Source: Verrucomicrobiota bacterium
GTDB taxonomy: Bacteria; Verrucomicrobiota; Verrucomicrobiia; Limisphaerales; JADLHS01
Assembly: GCA_004297495.1 (NCBI GenBank)
Contig: SCTL01000047.1
Coordinates: forward strand, 1 to 7,342
Length of the DNA: 7,342 bases
Direction: 5' to 3'
Below, one piece after another: positions 1 through 6,324 of this stretch. A program made the translations under genes and the position numbers. Each line of letters starts with the position of its first letter. Positions within the stretch are counted from its first letter, which is position 1. The notes under the pieces are model-generated. The model worked only from the letters and a program-made list of their open reading frames with translations, was not told the DNA's origin and searched no databases.

Positions 1-254
1 CCACTGCCGCCGCCCAAACCACCGGTGCCCGTCGGCGAGATGGTCGAGCCGGAGATGAAACTGTTACCGCCACGGGCGTTGGCCGATGCGCCGCTGCCGC
101 CGTAACCGCCGTATCCACCGCCGCCGCAGTTAGAGATCGGCGGCGACGTGCTCAGGGACACACTGGCACCCTGGCCCGTGCCGACGGAATTTCCCAGCCC
201 GTCCGAATGAACCGCGCCGCCGGGCGCAATGGTTGCGCTGGAAACCGTCAAGGC
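1..254 (-). repeat. Glycine-rich protein module 4, cut by window edge
   Basis: Start of a fourth copy, from about residue 922 to the edge. LTVSSATIAPGGAVHSDGLG matches the opening strand of the other modules and is followed by GTGQGAS, CGGGGYGGYGGSG and GGLGGGSG. The poly-Gly RI and DNGG landmarks would lie outside the window. Confidence 0.55.
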
Positions 255-3017
255 GTTGCCCGAAGCTAAGGTCACCGCGGCATTTGAACCCACGGTCAAA
301 TTCCCAAGGGACGTGGTCGGATAGTTAACGAATGCGATGGCACCGTTGCTGGCCACCAAATCAGTAGAAGATGATAACGCCGAAGCGATCGGTGTGTTCG
401 TGCCTATCACGCCGCCGTTGTCGAGCGTCAACTTGCGGATGATCGGTCCCGGTGGAAGGGAGTTTTCGAGATAAATTGTCCCCGCGCCGCCGCGCACGAA
501 ACCGCTCCCACCGTAAGCCGTAATCGGGCCGGTGAAAGAATTCGTCGTCAGATAAAGCGCGATGCGTCCGCCGCCGCCACCGCCGCCAGTCGGCCCGAGA
601 CACGAACCGCCTTTCGCGGTGATCTGTCCCGACCCGAGCAATCGTCCCGCCGTGATGTAAACGCTGCCGCCCGCGCCGCCGCCACCGAGCGCGCTGTTGG
701 CGCCGTTGATGGAAATTTTTCCGTTCAACGTGAAATCGCCCGGCAATGAAATCCGCAACGCGCCGCCGCCCGCGCCACCGGGATTGCTGGAGTTGCTCGC
801 GTTGCCGCCGCCGCTGCCGACGGTCGTGGGCAAAGTGATTGAGCCGTAGCTTCCACCGCCGAGCGCATTGGTATTGCCGCCACCGCCCGCGCCGCCGTGT
901 CCGCCGCCGCCGTAGTTGCCACCGAGACCGCTGCCTTGCGCCGCGGCGTAGCCCGCACCGTCCGCGCTGATTGAGGAGCTGGCGTCCACCGTGACTTTTC
1001 CAACAGTGAGAACGATCTGCGATGAGTAGCTCCCGGTGATGAGCAATGAACAACTCGAGGTGAGCGTCAAGGTGTTCGCATACCAACTGATGGTGCCCGT
1101 CGCCGGCACGATGACGGCGTTGCTGCGGAAAACATAATCCGTGTATGACTCAGTAATGTTGACCGGCGTGTTCGTGCCGACGCGCCCGCCGTTGTCCACG
1201 AGATAGAGCGGCGGGCCAAATCCCACCGAGCCGCGAAAAGAATAAATACTGCCCGCGCCGCCGATGCCACTGCCCGTTCCACCGTAGGCGGTGATCGTGC
1301 CGGTGAACGTATTGCTGTAAGCGGAAATGTAAATGCGCCCGCCGCCGCCGCCGCCGCCAATGTTGTTCGCGCCGTTGCCGCCGTTCGCGGTGATGCTGCC
1401 TGCGCCGGTCAGCGCGTTGGCCGTGATGGAAATTGCGCCGCCCGCGCCGCCGCCGCCGCCAGTGCCGGCGCCGTTGCCGCCGTTGGCGGAAATTTTTCCG
1501 GCGTTCGTCAGCGTACCGGTGAGATTGAACGTCAACAAACCGCCGCCGTAACCGCCGATGGAAACGGGGCTGAAATTGCCGCCGCCGCCGCCGGCAGTGT
1601 AAATCGAGTTGAGCGAGCCGTAGGCGCTGCCGCCGGGCACATTCGTCGAGGCCGTGCCGCCGTAACCGCCGTTGCCGCCGCCGCTGCACGGACGATTGCC
1701 GATGTCGTTGTTGGAGAAAGTGCCCGCGCCCGAACCGGTGCCGGGCGCACTGCCCTGCACGTCGCCATCAACGGCGCTGCCCGACTGAATCGTGGCGTGC
1801 CGCGCGAACAACGTACCCGAGAGCCGCGCGACGGCGTTGCTGCGGATGATCAGATCGGACGTGCTGGACGTGCTGCTGAGCAGCGTGTTCGTGCCCGAGT
1901 GACCGCCGTTATCCACGAGCAGCAATCCGGTTTGCGAGCCGGTCTTGCGATGAATTGTTCCCGCACCGCCGTACTTCCAACCGTTGCCGCCGTAAGCCGC
2001 GATGCCGCCGGTGAACGAATCCGTGGTCATCGGCAGAATCGCGATGCGTCCGCCGCCGCCGCCGCCGCCGAAGATCGGTTCGCCCGCACCGCCATTCGCG
2101 GTGAGGCCGCCGTTGCCGGAAATGCTCGCGCACGAAATCCAGATGCTCCCGCCCGCACCGCCGCCGGAGCGGCTGTTGGTCGCGTTCATGCCGTTGGCGG
2201 AAATCGCGCCGTTGATCGTCGCCGCGCCGCTGACCGTCAGCTTGATCGCGCCGCCGCCGTTGGCGCCTGGACCATTTGCACCCTGTCCGCCGCCGCTGCC
2301 GAGTGTCGCGGGTTGGCTGAACGCGCCGTAGCAATTTCCACCCGGCGCATTGCTGACGCTGAGTCCGCCGTAACCGCCGTGCCCGCCTCCCGCTCCCGAG
2401 AGCGTGTTGCCCGCCGTGCCGCCGAGGCCCGCGCCCTGTCCGCCGCCGTAACCTTTGGCGTTCGCATGGATCGCGCCCCCGGGTTGCACATCGAGAGTTC
2501 CCGTGAGCGTGAGGTTCATCCCCGCCGAGCCGGACACGCTCAGATCGTACGAGACCAGCACCGTGCCGCCGTCGGGAATGGTGGAGTTGGTGGTGCGATT
2601 GATCAGAATCGTGTTGCCTTGAAACGTGACTTCGTAATCGGCTGTCTCGACATAGGTGACGAAGTTGCTGGCGTCCACGACGCGATTCGAGAGCAGCGTG
2701 CCGCCGACGGCGAGCGCCGCGGCGTTGGTGTCCGTCAGCGTGACGACTTCGTTGGCCACGGAAGCGGGCACATTGATCGAGCCACCGGCACTGTAAGTGT
2801 GCGTCACGGTCCCGCCCGACCCGACCAGCAGGCTGGTGAACGTGTGCGCGCTGTCCACCGTCACCGTGCAGTTGCTCACCACCACGGTGTCATTCTCGTA
2901 GCTCTTGTCGAACGCGCTGATGGCCGCGTCGTTGGTGAAAACAACCGCGTGCGCGCCGACGGCGTACGTGAGCGCGATCGCAGTCAGGACAGCAAAGAAA
3001 ATCCTCCGAGTGTTCAT
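1..3017 (-). CDS. Secreted glycine-rich modular (beta-strand repeat) protein, 3' end outside window
   Basis: The frame is open from an ATG at 3017 to the left edge: 1005 complete codons with no stop. Residues 1-24 (MNTRRIFFAVLTAIALTYAV and on to GAHA) form a signal peptide with likely cleavage before VVF, so the product is exported. Residues about 25-165 are Thr/Ser/Val-rich and beta-strand-like. After that come tandem modules of about 240-260 residues. Each has a strand resembling LTLTGTLDVQPGGAIHA, Gly/Tyr/Asn-rich stretches, repeated ANGGNG blocks, a poly-Gly motif GGGGGGGRI (near residues 316, 553 and 810), a TxSFTGxITAYGG strand, and (V/L)DNGG...GTNT (near 368, 607 and 865). A fourth module is cut by the edge. 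There is no enzyme motif and almost no Cys. Similar proteins are often annotated as beta strand repeat-containing proteins; a beta-helix-like surface or adhesion role is inference. C-terminal anchor or sorting signals would lie outside the window. No Shine-Dalgarno precedes the ATG. It diverges from the TPR gene. Confidence 0.85.
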   Translation of the reverse strand, partial: MNTRRIFFAVLTAIALTYAVGAHAVVFTNDAAISAFDKSYENDTVVVSNCTVTVDSAHTFTSLLVGSGGTVTHTYSAGGSINVPASVANEVVTLTDTNAAALAVGGTLLSNRVVDASNFVTYVETADYEVTFQGNTILINRTTNSTIPDGGTVLVSYDLSVSGSAGMNLTLTGTLDVQPGGAIHANAKGYGGGQGAGLGGTAGNTLSGAGGGHGGYGGLSVSNAPGGNCYGAFSQPATLGSGGGQGANGPGANGGGAIKLTVSGAATINGAISANGMNATNSRSGGGAGGSIWISCASISGNGGLTANGGAGEPIFGGGGGGGRIAILPMTTDSFTGGIAAYGGNGWKYGGAGTIHRKTGSQTGLLLVDNGGHSGTNTLLSSTSSTSDLIIRSNAVARLSGTLFARHATIQSGSAVDGDVQGSAPGTGSGAGTFSNNDIGNRPCSGGGNGGYGGTASTNVPGGSAYGSLNSIYTAGGGGGNFSPVSIGGYGGGLLTFNLTGTLTNAGKISANGGNGAGTGGGGGAGGAISITANALTGAGSITANGGNGANNIGGGGGGGRIYISAYSNTFTGTITAYGGTGSGIGGAGSIYSFRGSVGFGPPLYLVDNGGRVGTNTPVNITESYTDYVFRSNAVIVPATGTISWYANTLTLTSSCSLLITGSYSSQIVLTVGKVTVDASSSISADGAGYAAAQGSGLGGNYGGGGHGGAGGGGNTNALGGGSYGSITLPTTVGSGGGNASNSSNPGGAGGGALRISLPGDFTLNGKISINGANSALGGGGAGGSVYITAGRLLGSGQITAKGGSCLGPTGGGGGGGRIALYLTTNSFTGPITAYGGSGFVRGGAGTIYLENSLPPGPIIRKLTLDNGGVIGTNTPIASALSSSTDLVASNGAIAFVNYPTTSLGNLTVGSNAAVTLASGNALTVSSATIAPGGAVHSDGLGNSVGTGQGASVSLSTSPPISNCGGGGYGGYGGSGASANARGGNSFISGSTISPTGTGGLGGGS
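381..1004 (-). repeat. Glycine-rich protein module 3
   Basis: Third copy, about residues 672-879. It has VTVDASSSISADGAGY, QGSGLGGNYGGGGHGG, GGGALRISLPGDFTLNGKIS, GGSVYITAGRLLGSGQITAK, GGGGGGGRIALYLTTNSFTG, ITAYGGSG, and LTLDNGGVIGTNTP. Its poly-Gly motif lies 257 residues after that of module 2, so the period is not exact and linkers vary in length. It resembles module 1 more than module 2 in the QGxGLGG region. Confidence 0.7.
1155..1811 (-). repeat. Glycine-rich protein module 2
   Basis: Second copy, about residues 403-621. It carries the landmarks of module 1 in the same order: a strand (ATIQSGSAVDGDVQG), GGGNGGYGG, NVPGGSAYGS, GKISANGGNG, GGAISITANALTGAGSITAN, GGGGGGGRIYIS, TFTGTITAYGG, and YLVDNGGRVGTNTP. 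It lacks the QGxGLGG block found in modules 1 and 3. The poly-Gly motif is 237 residues downstream of that in module 1. Confidence 0.7.
1872..2519 (-). repeat. Glycine-rich protein module 1
   Basis: First full copy of the internal protein repeat, about residues 167-382. It starts at the strand MNLTLTGTLDVQPGGAIHA, continues through GYGGGQGAGLGG and GGGAGGSIWIS, reaches GGGGGGGRIAILPMTTDSFT, then IAAYGGNG, and ends with LLLVDNGGHSGTNT. The DNA shows it as long runs of GCC/CCG triplets on the plus strand. Boundaries are approximate because they were set by eye from the conserved landmarks. Confidence 0.7.
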
Positions 3018-3166
3018 CGAATGAGGTTGGGGGGTTGAAAATGTGCTGACGATATTTCAGCCTATTCACGCCCGTGGCGTCAATGTTGAAACGCGCAGGC
3101 TGCGTGAGCGTTTGCGCACCAAAGGAAGATTGCCTCGCGCGGAACTGCCGCCTAATTTGCGCGCGA
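3018..3166. other. Divergent spacer between the glycine-rich and TPR genes
   Basis: These 149 bases separate two divergent starts and must hold control elements for at least one of the genes. No promoter with good matches in both boxes is visible. On the minus strand a TTGACG lies near 3078-3083, but no good -10 box follows at the usual spacing. Neither start has a clear Shine-Dalgarno. If the TPR gene begins at the upstream GTG (3074) or ATG (3083), the spacer shrinks to about 60 bases. Confidence 0.4.
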
Positions 3167-3940
3167 ATGTTCGCCTCGCTCATCACGCGCCTGACCGATT
3201 GGGATAACCTCCTGACCAATCCGCTCGTGCTTGTGATGACCGTGTTTCAAATCTGGATGCTGGTTCACGCCATTCGGAATCGCGAATGGATCTGGGCGCT
3301 GTTCATCGCCATCGGTTGGGGACTCTCCGCGTTGCTCTACTATTTCATGGTCTATCGCGCCACACCGAGTTCCACGCGCGGCTTCGAGCTGCCCGGCGCG
3401 CAAAGCCGCAAACGCATCAAGGAACTTCAGGCGCAAATCCATCACCTCGACAAGGCCCATCACCATTTGGCGCTCGGCGACGTTTATTTCTCGCAGGGCA
3501 AACTGGACAAAGCCGAGGCCAGTTATCGCGCCTCCATCGAACGCGATTCAAAAGATTTGGATGCCCGCGCGCATCTCGGCCAATGCCTGCTCCGTTTGAA
3601 ACGTCCCGCCGAAGCGCGCCCGCTGCTTGAAGCCGTCGTCACGGAAAATCCCAAACACGATTACGGCCATACGATGATGGCGCTGGCGGAAACGCTCACC
3701 GCGCTGGGCGAGACCGACAACGCCGTGCTCTACTGGGAACACATCACGCAGAATCATTCCTATCCGCGCGCCAAAGTGCAGCTCGCGGAACTTTATCTCG
3801 CGAAGAATCAGCCGGAGAAAGCGCGCGCGGAATTGCACGACGTGCTGGCGGACGATCCCCACACGCCGGCCTTCCAGCGCAAACGCGATCGCGTGTGGGT
3901 AAGCCGGGCGAAAACTTTGCTGGGCAAACTTCCCGCCTAG
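3167..3940 (+). CDS. Membrane-anchored tetratricopeptide repeat (TPR) protein
   Basis: The protein has 257 residues from the ATG at 3167. Two hydrophobic segments (about 19-36 and 41-63, the second rich in Trp and Tyr) form a hairpin anchor that resembles the two-helix PLDc_N-type module, with short polar ends. A charged, helical linker follows (about 78-97, RKRIKELQAQIHHLDKAHHH). Then come four TPRs at about 98-131, 133-165, 168-201 and 203-236, with the usual ALGDVYFSQGKLDKAEASYR and AELYLAKNQPEKARAEL patterns. The TPR part probably faces the cytoplasm and acts as a protein-binding scaffold; this is inference and the partner is unknown. The frame can be extended to an ATG at 3083 or a GTG at 3074, but those 28-31 residues are Cys/Arg-rich and not TPR- or membrane-like, so the 3167 start is preferred. 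It is convergent with larC. Confidence 0.85.
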   Translation: MFASLITRLTDWDNLLTNPLVLVMTVFQIWMLVHAIRNREWIWALFIAIGWGLSALLYYFMVYRATPSSTRGFELPGAQSRKRIKELQAQIHHLDKAHHHLALGDVYFSQGKLDKAEASYRASIERDSKDLDARAHLGQCLLRLKRPAEARPLLEAVVTENPKHDYGHTMMALAETLTALGETDNAVLYWEHITQNHSYPRAKVQLAELYLAKNQPEKARAELHDVLADDPHTPAFQRKRDRVWVSRAKTLLGKLPA

Positions 3941-3943
3941 CCA

Positions 3944-4010
3944 GGAGCGCGGACGCCTCGTCCGCGTGAATCAATGGCATGGTAACGCGCGGACGAGGCG
4001 TCCGCGCTCC
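3944..4010. repeat. Perfect 23-bp inverted repeat, nested palindrome, between convergent genes
   Basis: The arms 3944-3966 and 3988-4010 are exact reverse complements, with a 21-base spacer. Each arm is itself a palindrome: CGCGGACG, a 3-base loop (CCT or AGG), then CGTCCGCG. The DNA can therefore form either one long stem or two small hairpins. It begins 3 bases after the TPR stop and ends 4 bases before the larC stop. No T-tract follows on either side, so it is not a classical intrinsic terminator, though a stem this strong could still end or protect both transcripts. It looks like a REP/BIME-type dispersed palindrome. Confidence 0.85.
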
Positions 4011-4014
4011 GCAA

Positions 4015-5394
4015 TCAGCACGCGGAAAATTTCGCCGCCCGCAGCGCTTCTTCGAGCACGCGCTTGAGCGGGACTTTCGCTTTCGCCGCCACTTGCTTGC
4101 AGGATTCAAACTCCGGCGCGGCCTGCACAATTTCGCCGTTCAGTTTGCCGAGTTTCATCGTCACGTTGCCGAACTTGGTCTTCACCGTCACGAACTCGCG
4201 GCGCAGTTTGCGTCGCTCGGTGATCGTCCGGCGCACGCCGAATGCGCTGGTCTCGCGTAACATCATTTCACTGAACTTGTCCGCGTCCGCCTCGGCGCAA
4301 AGCACGGTGAGCAGCACGCCCGGACGATTTTTTTTCATCTGAATCGGCGTGTGGAAAACGTCCAACGCTCCGGTGGCCAGCGCGCGCTCGATGAACGCGC
4401 CGAGAATCTCGCCGCTCACGTCGTCGAGATTGGTTTCGAGCACGGCCACGCGGTCGGTTTCCCAATCGGCGGCGGTTGAGAGTTGAGGGTTGAGAGTTGA
4501 GAGCCGGCTCGGGCTCGTTGCGCCGATTTTGGACTTTGGACTTTGGACTTTAGACTCCGCGCCCAGCACGGCGCGCAAAACGTTCGGCCTGGTTTTGTTT
4601 TCCCGCGTGCCCAAACCAAAACCAATCCGCTCCGCCACGATGCCGCTCATCACGCCGAATTCTTCCGCAAACTCCGCCAGCAACGCCGCGCCCGTGGGGG
4701 TGACGAGTTCATTCGGCTCGTCGCATTGCGTGATGGGAATTCTTCTCGCACCGAGAATCGCCAGCGTCGCCGGCGCGGGAATCGGAAATCTTCCGTGCGC
4801 ACAGCGAATCCAGCCCGTGCCTTCGGTGACGGGCGCGGCGAGTACGCGCGGCTTGCCCAGCATTTCCAATCCGACGCAAGCGCCCACGATGTCCACGATG
4901 GAATCCACCGCGCCGACTTCGTGAAAGTGAACTTCGCTCGCGGGCTTGCCGTGAATTTTCCCTTCGGCGTCCGCGATGCGCTGGAACACGGCCAGTGATT
5001 TCTTCTTCACCCACGGCGAGAGCTTGCTTTTGCTGATCAGTTTTTTGATGTCGGCGAAGTTGCGACTGTCGTCGTGGTGATGGTCGTGCTCCTGCCCGTG
5101 TTCATGCTCATGCAAGTGCATTGCGCCGCACGGGGCTTCGCCGTGGCAATGTTCGTGCGCCGGTTCGGGATAATGAGCGTGTTCGTGTTCATGCTCATGC
5201 GCGAGATGCACGTCGAACTTCACGCCGGCGATGCCCTGCCGTTCCTGACGCGAGACGTGGAGGTGATAACCGTCGAGCTTGAGCTTGGCGAGTTCGCGCT
5301 CCAGTTTGCGCGCATCCACGCCGAGATCAATCAGCGCGCCGATGAACATGTCGCCGCTGATGCCGCTGAAGATGTCGAAATAGAGAGTTTTCAT
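4015..5394 (-). CDS. larC: LarC, nickel-pincer cofactor biosynthesis nickel insertion protein
   Basis: LarC inserts nickel into pyridinium-3,5-bisthiocarboxylic acid mononucleotide, the last step of NPN cofactor synthesis; the characterised enzyme depends on CTP. The 459-residue product shows the family throughout: MKTLYFDIFSGISGDM at the N-terminus, HFHEVGAVDSIVDIVGA (157-172), RCAHGRFPIPAPAT (197-210), ELVTPTGAALLAEFAEEFG (229-247), LETNLDDVSGE (319-329), HTPIQMKKNRPGVLLTVLC (348-366), and a C-terminal PEFESCKQVAAKAKVPL. Residues 63-107 hold 17 His and 2 Cys, a likely nickel-binding segment. In some lactobacilli larC is split by a programmed frameshift; here it is one frame. Residues 281-308 come from heptad repeats and look like an insertion. 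The frame extends to 5421, but those extra codons come from the repeat upstream, so the ATG at 5394 fits the family. No Shine-Dalgarno is seen. It lies downstream of larB on the same strand. Confidence 0.95.
   Translation of the reverse strand: MKTLYFDIFSGISGDMFIGALIDLGVDARKLERELAKLKLDGYHLHVSRQERQGIAGVKFDVHLAHEHEHEHAHYPEPAHEHCHGEAPCGAMHLHEHEHGQEHDHHHDDSRNFADIKKLISKSKLSPWVKKKSLAVFQRIADAEGKIHGKPASEVHFHEVGAVDSIVDIVGACVGLEMLGKPRVLAAPVTEGTGWIRCAHGRFPIPAPATLAILGARRIPITQCDEPNELVTPTGAALLAEFAEEFGVMSGIVAERIGFGLGTRENKTRPNVLRAVLGAESKVQSPKSKIGATSPSRLSTLNPQLSTAADWETDRVAVLETNLDDVSGEILGAFIERALATGALDVFHTPIQMKKNRPGVLLTVLCAEADADKFSEMMLRETSAFGVRRTITERRKLRREFVTVKTKFGNVTMKLGKLNGEIVQAAPEFESCKQVAAKAKVPLKRVLEEALRAAKFSAC
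4471..4560 (-). repeat. Two heptanucleotide tandem repeat blocks inside larC
   Basis: On the plus strand 4475-4502 is four heptads (GTTGAGA, GTTGAGG, GTTGAGA, GTTGAGA), and 4531-4551 is three exact GGACTTT copies followed by a degenerate AGACTCC. On the coding (minus) strand they read as AAAGTCC and CAACTCT heptads. They encode about residues 281-308 of LarC (SKVQSPKSKI, then a short linker, then RLSTLNPQLSTA), between the conserved RPNVLRAVLG and the ETDRVAVLETNLDD regions. Because 7 is not a multiple of 3, a heptad array encodes the same seven-residue cycle in all frames, and neither block has a stop on the coding strand. Confidence 0.9.
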
Positions 5395-5408
5395 GGGACG
5401 AGAAAGGG

Positions 5409-5506
5409 AAACATTCAACATTCAACATTCAACGCCGAACGCCCAAGGCGCGGAACGTCTGCACTCACTTCGATGTTGGGCGTTGAATGTTGAATGTTGA
5501 ATGTTT
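5409..5506. repeat. 28-bp heptad-built inverted repeat between larB and larC
   Basis: The arms 5409-5436 and 5479-5506 are exact reverse complements around a 42-base spacer. Each contains three heptads: ACATTCA at 5411-5431 and TGAATGT at 5484-5504. A run of seven Ts (5504-5510) follows the right arm on the plus strand and overlaps the larB stop (5510-5512). On the minus-strand transcript the stem would start just after larB and end 14 bases before the larC ATG, close to where ribosomes would bind. The A-tract lies upstream of the stem in that direction, so it is not an intrinsic terminator for larB. It could lower larC translation or mark mRNA processing; that is inference. Confidence 0.85.
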
Positions 5507-5509
5507 TTT

Positions 5510-6265
5510 TCATTTCTCCGCTAGCGCATTGATCTGGCTCGCCGCGTAGCCGGCACCGAAGCCGTTGTCAATGTTCACCACCGTCACACCGCTGCCGCAA
5601 CTGTTCAACATGCCGAGCAACGCCGCCACGCCGCCGAAACTTGCGCCGTAGCCCACGCTCGTCGGCACGGCGATAACCGGTTTGCTGACCAGGCCCGCGA
5701 CCACGCTGGGCAACGCGCCTTCCATTCCAGCGACGACCACCAACACATTCGCGAGTTGAATCGTTTCGAGCCGCGACAGAATTCTATGCAAGCCGGCGAC
5801 GCCAACGTCGGCGATGCGTTCGACTCGGTTGCCCATGATCTCGGCAGTCACAGCGGCTTCCTCGGCCACGGGCAGATCGCTCGTGCCGGCGCAAATCACA
5901 GCGATTGTGCCGCTGCGTTTGGGCAAAGGCTTTTTCTCGATGGTGACGCAACGGGCAAGCTCGTGATGTTTCGCCGCCTTGAATTTTTTCTTCAGTGCGC
6001 GCGCGTGTTCCGGCGTGAGGCGCGTGACGAGGACGTTTTGTTCGTGGTCCATCAACTTGCCGGCGATCTTCACCACCTGCTCCGGCGTTTTGCCCGCACC
6101 GAAGATGACTTCGGGAAAACCTTTCCGCAACGCGCGGTGCATGTCCACCTGCGCGAAGCCGAGGTCCGCGATGGGTGCGGCCTGAAAAGCTTGCAGCACG
6201 CGCTCGCGCGACACGCCGCCGGCGCGGAATTTTTCCAGCAGCTTGATGGCTTCGGTGTTCGTCAC
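5510..6265 (-). CDS. larB: LarB, NaAD carboxylase/hydrolase of nickel-pincer cofactor synthesis
   Basis: LarB carboxylates the pyridinium ring of nicotinic acid adenine dinucleotide and releases AMP, giving pyridinium-3,5-biscarboxylic acid mononucleotide, the first NPN step. The family is clear: DLGFAQVDMHRALRKGFPEV and IFGAGKTPEQVV in the N-terminal part, then a PurE/AIR-carboxylase-like domain with CAGTSDLPVAEEAAVTAEIM, DVGVAGLHRIL, VVVAGMEGALPSVVAGLV, PTSVGYGASFGG and MLNSCGSGVTVVNIDNGFGA. The Cys of NSCG (residue 223 from the chosen start, codon 5599-5597) matches the Cys known to attack the substrate ring (Cys221 in Lactiplantibacillus LarB). The frame has no in-frame ATG near its 5' end. 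The GTG at 6265 gives 251 residues, the usual family length. A TTG at 6361 would add 32 residues, the first of them encoded within the flanking inverted repeat. It follows the GalU-like gene and precedes larC. Confidence 0.93.
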   Translation of the reverse strand: MTNTEAIKLLEKFRAGGVSRERVLQAFQAAPIADLGFAQVDMHRALRKGFPEVIFGAGKTPEQVVKIAGKLMDHEQNVLVTRLTPEHARALKKKFKAAKHHELARCVTIEKKPLPKRSGTIAVICAGTSDLPVAEEAAVTAEIMGNRVERIADVGVAGLHRILSRLETIQLANVLVVVAGMEGALPSVVAGLVSKPVIAVPTSVGYGASFGGVAALLGMLNSCGSGVTVVNIDNGFGAGYAASQINALAEK

Positions 6266-6324
6266 GAAATCAGCATGAACTTTCAGGGGATGAGGGTCAC
6301 GCAAAAGTTGGGTCGGGAAATTCC

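Noticed and set aside
361..2491. Several shorter open frames on both strands with Arg-rich, Ala-rich or Pro-rich products.
   Set aside because: They are other-frame readings of the GGC/GCC repeats of the glycine-rich gene; none has a family signature or a plausible start region.
1..3017. Mycobacterial PE-PGRS-type protein, suggested by GGxGG repeats.
   Set aside because: There is no PE domain, a normal signal peptide is present, and the modules have strand-like blocks and GGGGGGGRI/DNGG landmarks unlike PGRS triplets.
1797..3038. A 413-codon open frame on the plus strand opposite the glycine-rich gene.
   Set aside because: It is Arg/Ala-rich with no domain or signal, lies wholly antisense to a frame with a signal peptide and repeated modules, and is explained by the GC-rich triplet pattern of the opposite strand.
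3068..3080. Short palindrome ACGCC-CGT-GGCGT in the divergent spacer, possibly an operator.
   Set aside because: Arms of only five bases are expected by chance in GC-rich DNA, and no promoter with a good -10 box is seen around it.
3074..3166. N-terminal extension of the TPR protein from GTG 3074 or ATG 3083.
   Set aside because: The added residues are Cys/Arg-rich and precede the membrane hairpin without purpose; no ribosome binding site supports them.
3944..4010. Classical rho-independent terminator.
   Set aside because: No T-tract follows the stem on either strand; it is better described as a nested palindromic repeat.
5395..5421. larC start at 5421, giving nine extra residues.
   Set aside because: The extra codons come from the heptad inverted repeat, and the family N-terminus (MKTLYFDIFSG) begins at 5394.
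4471..5506. CRISPR-like array from the regularly spaced repeats.
   Set aside because: Units are seven bases, in direct tandem without spacers, and no cas genes are present.
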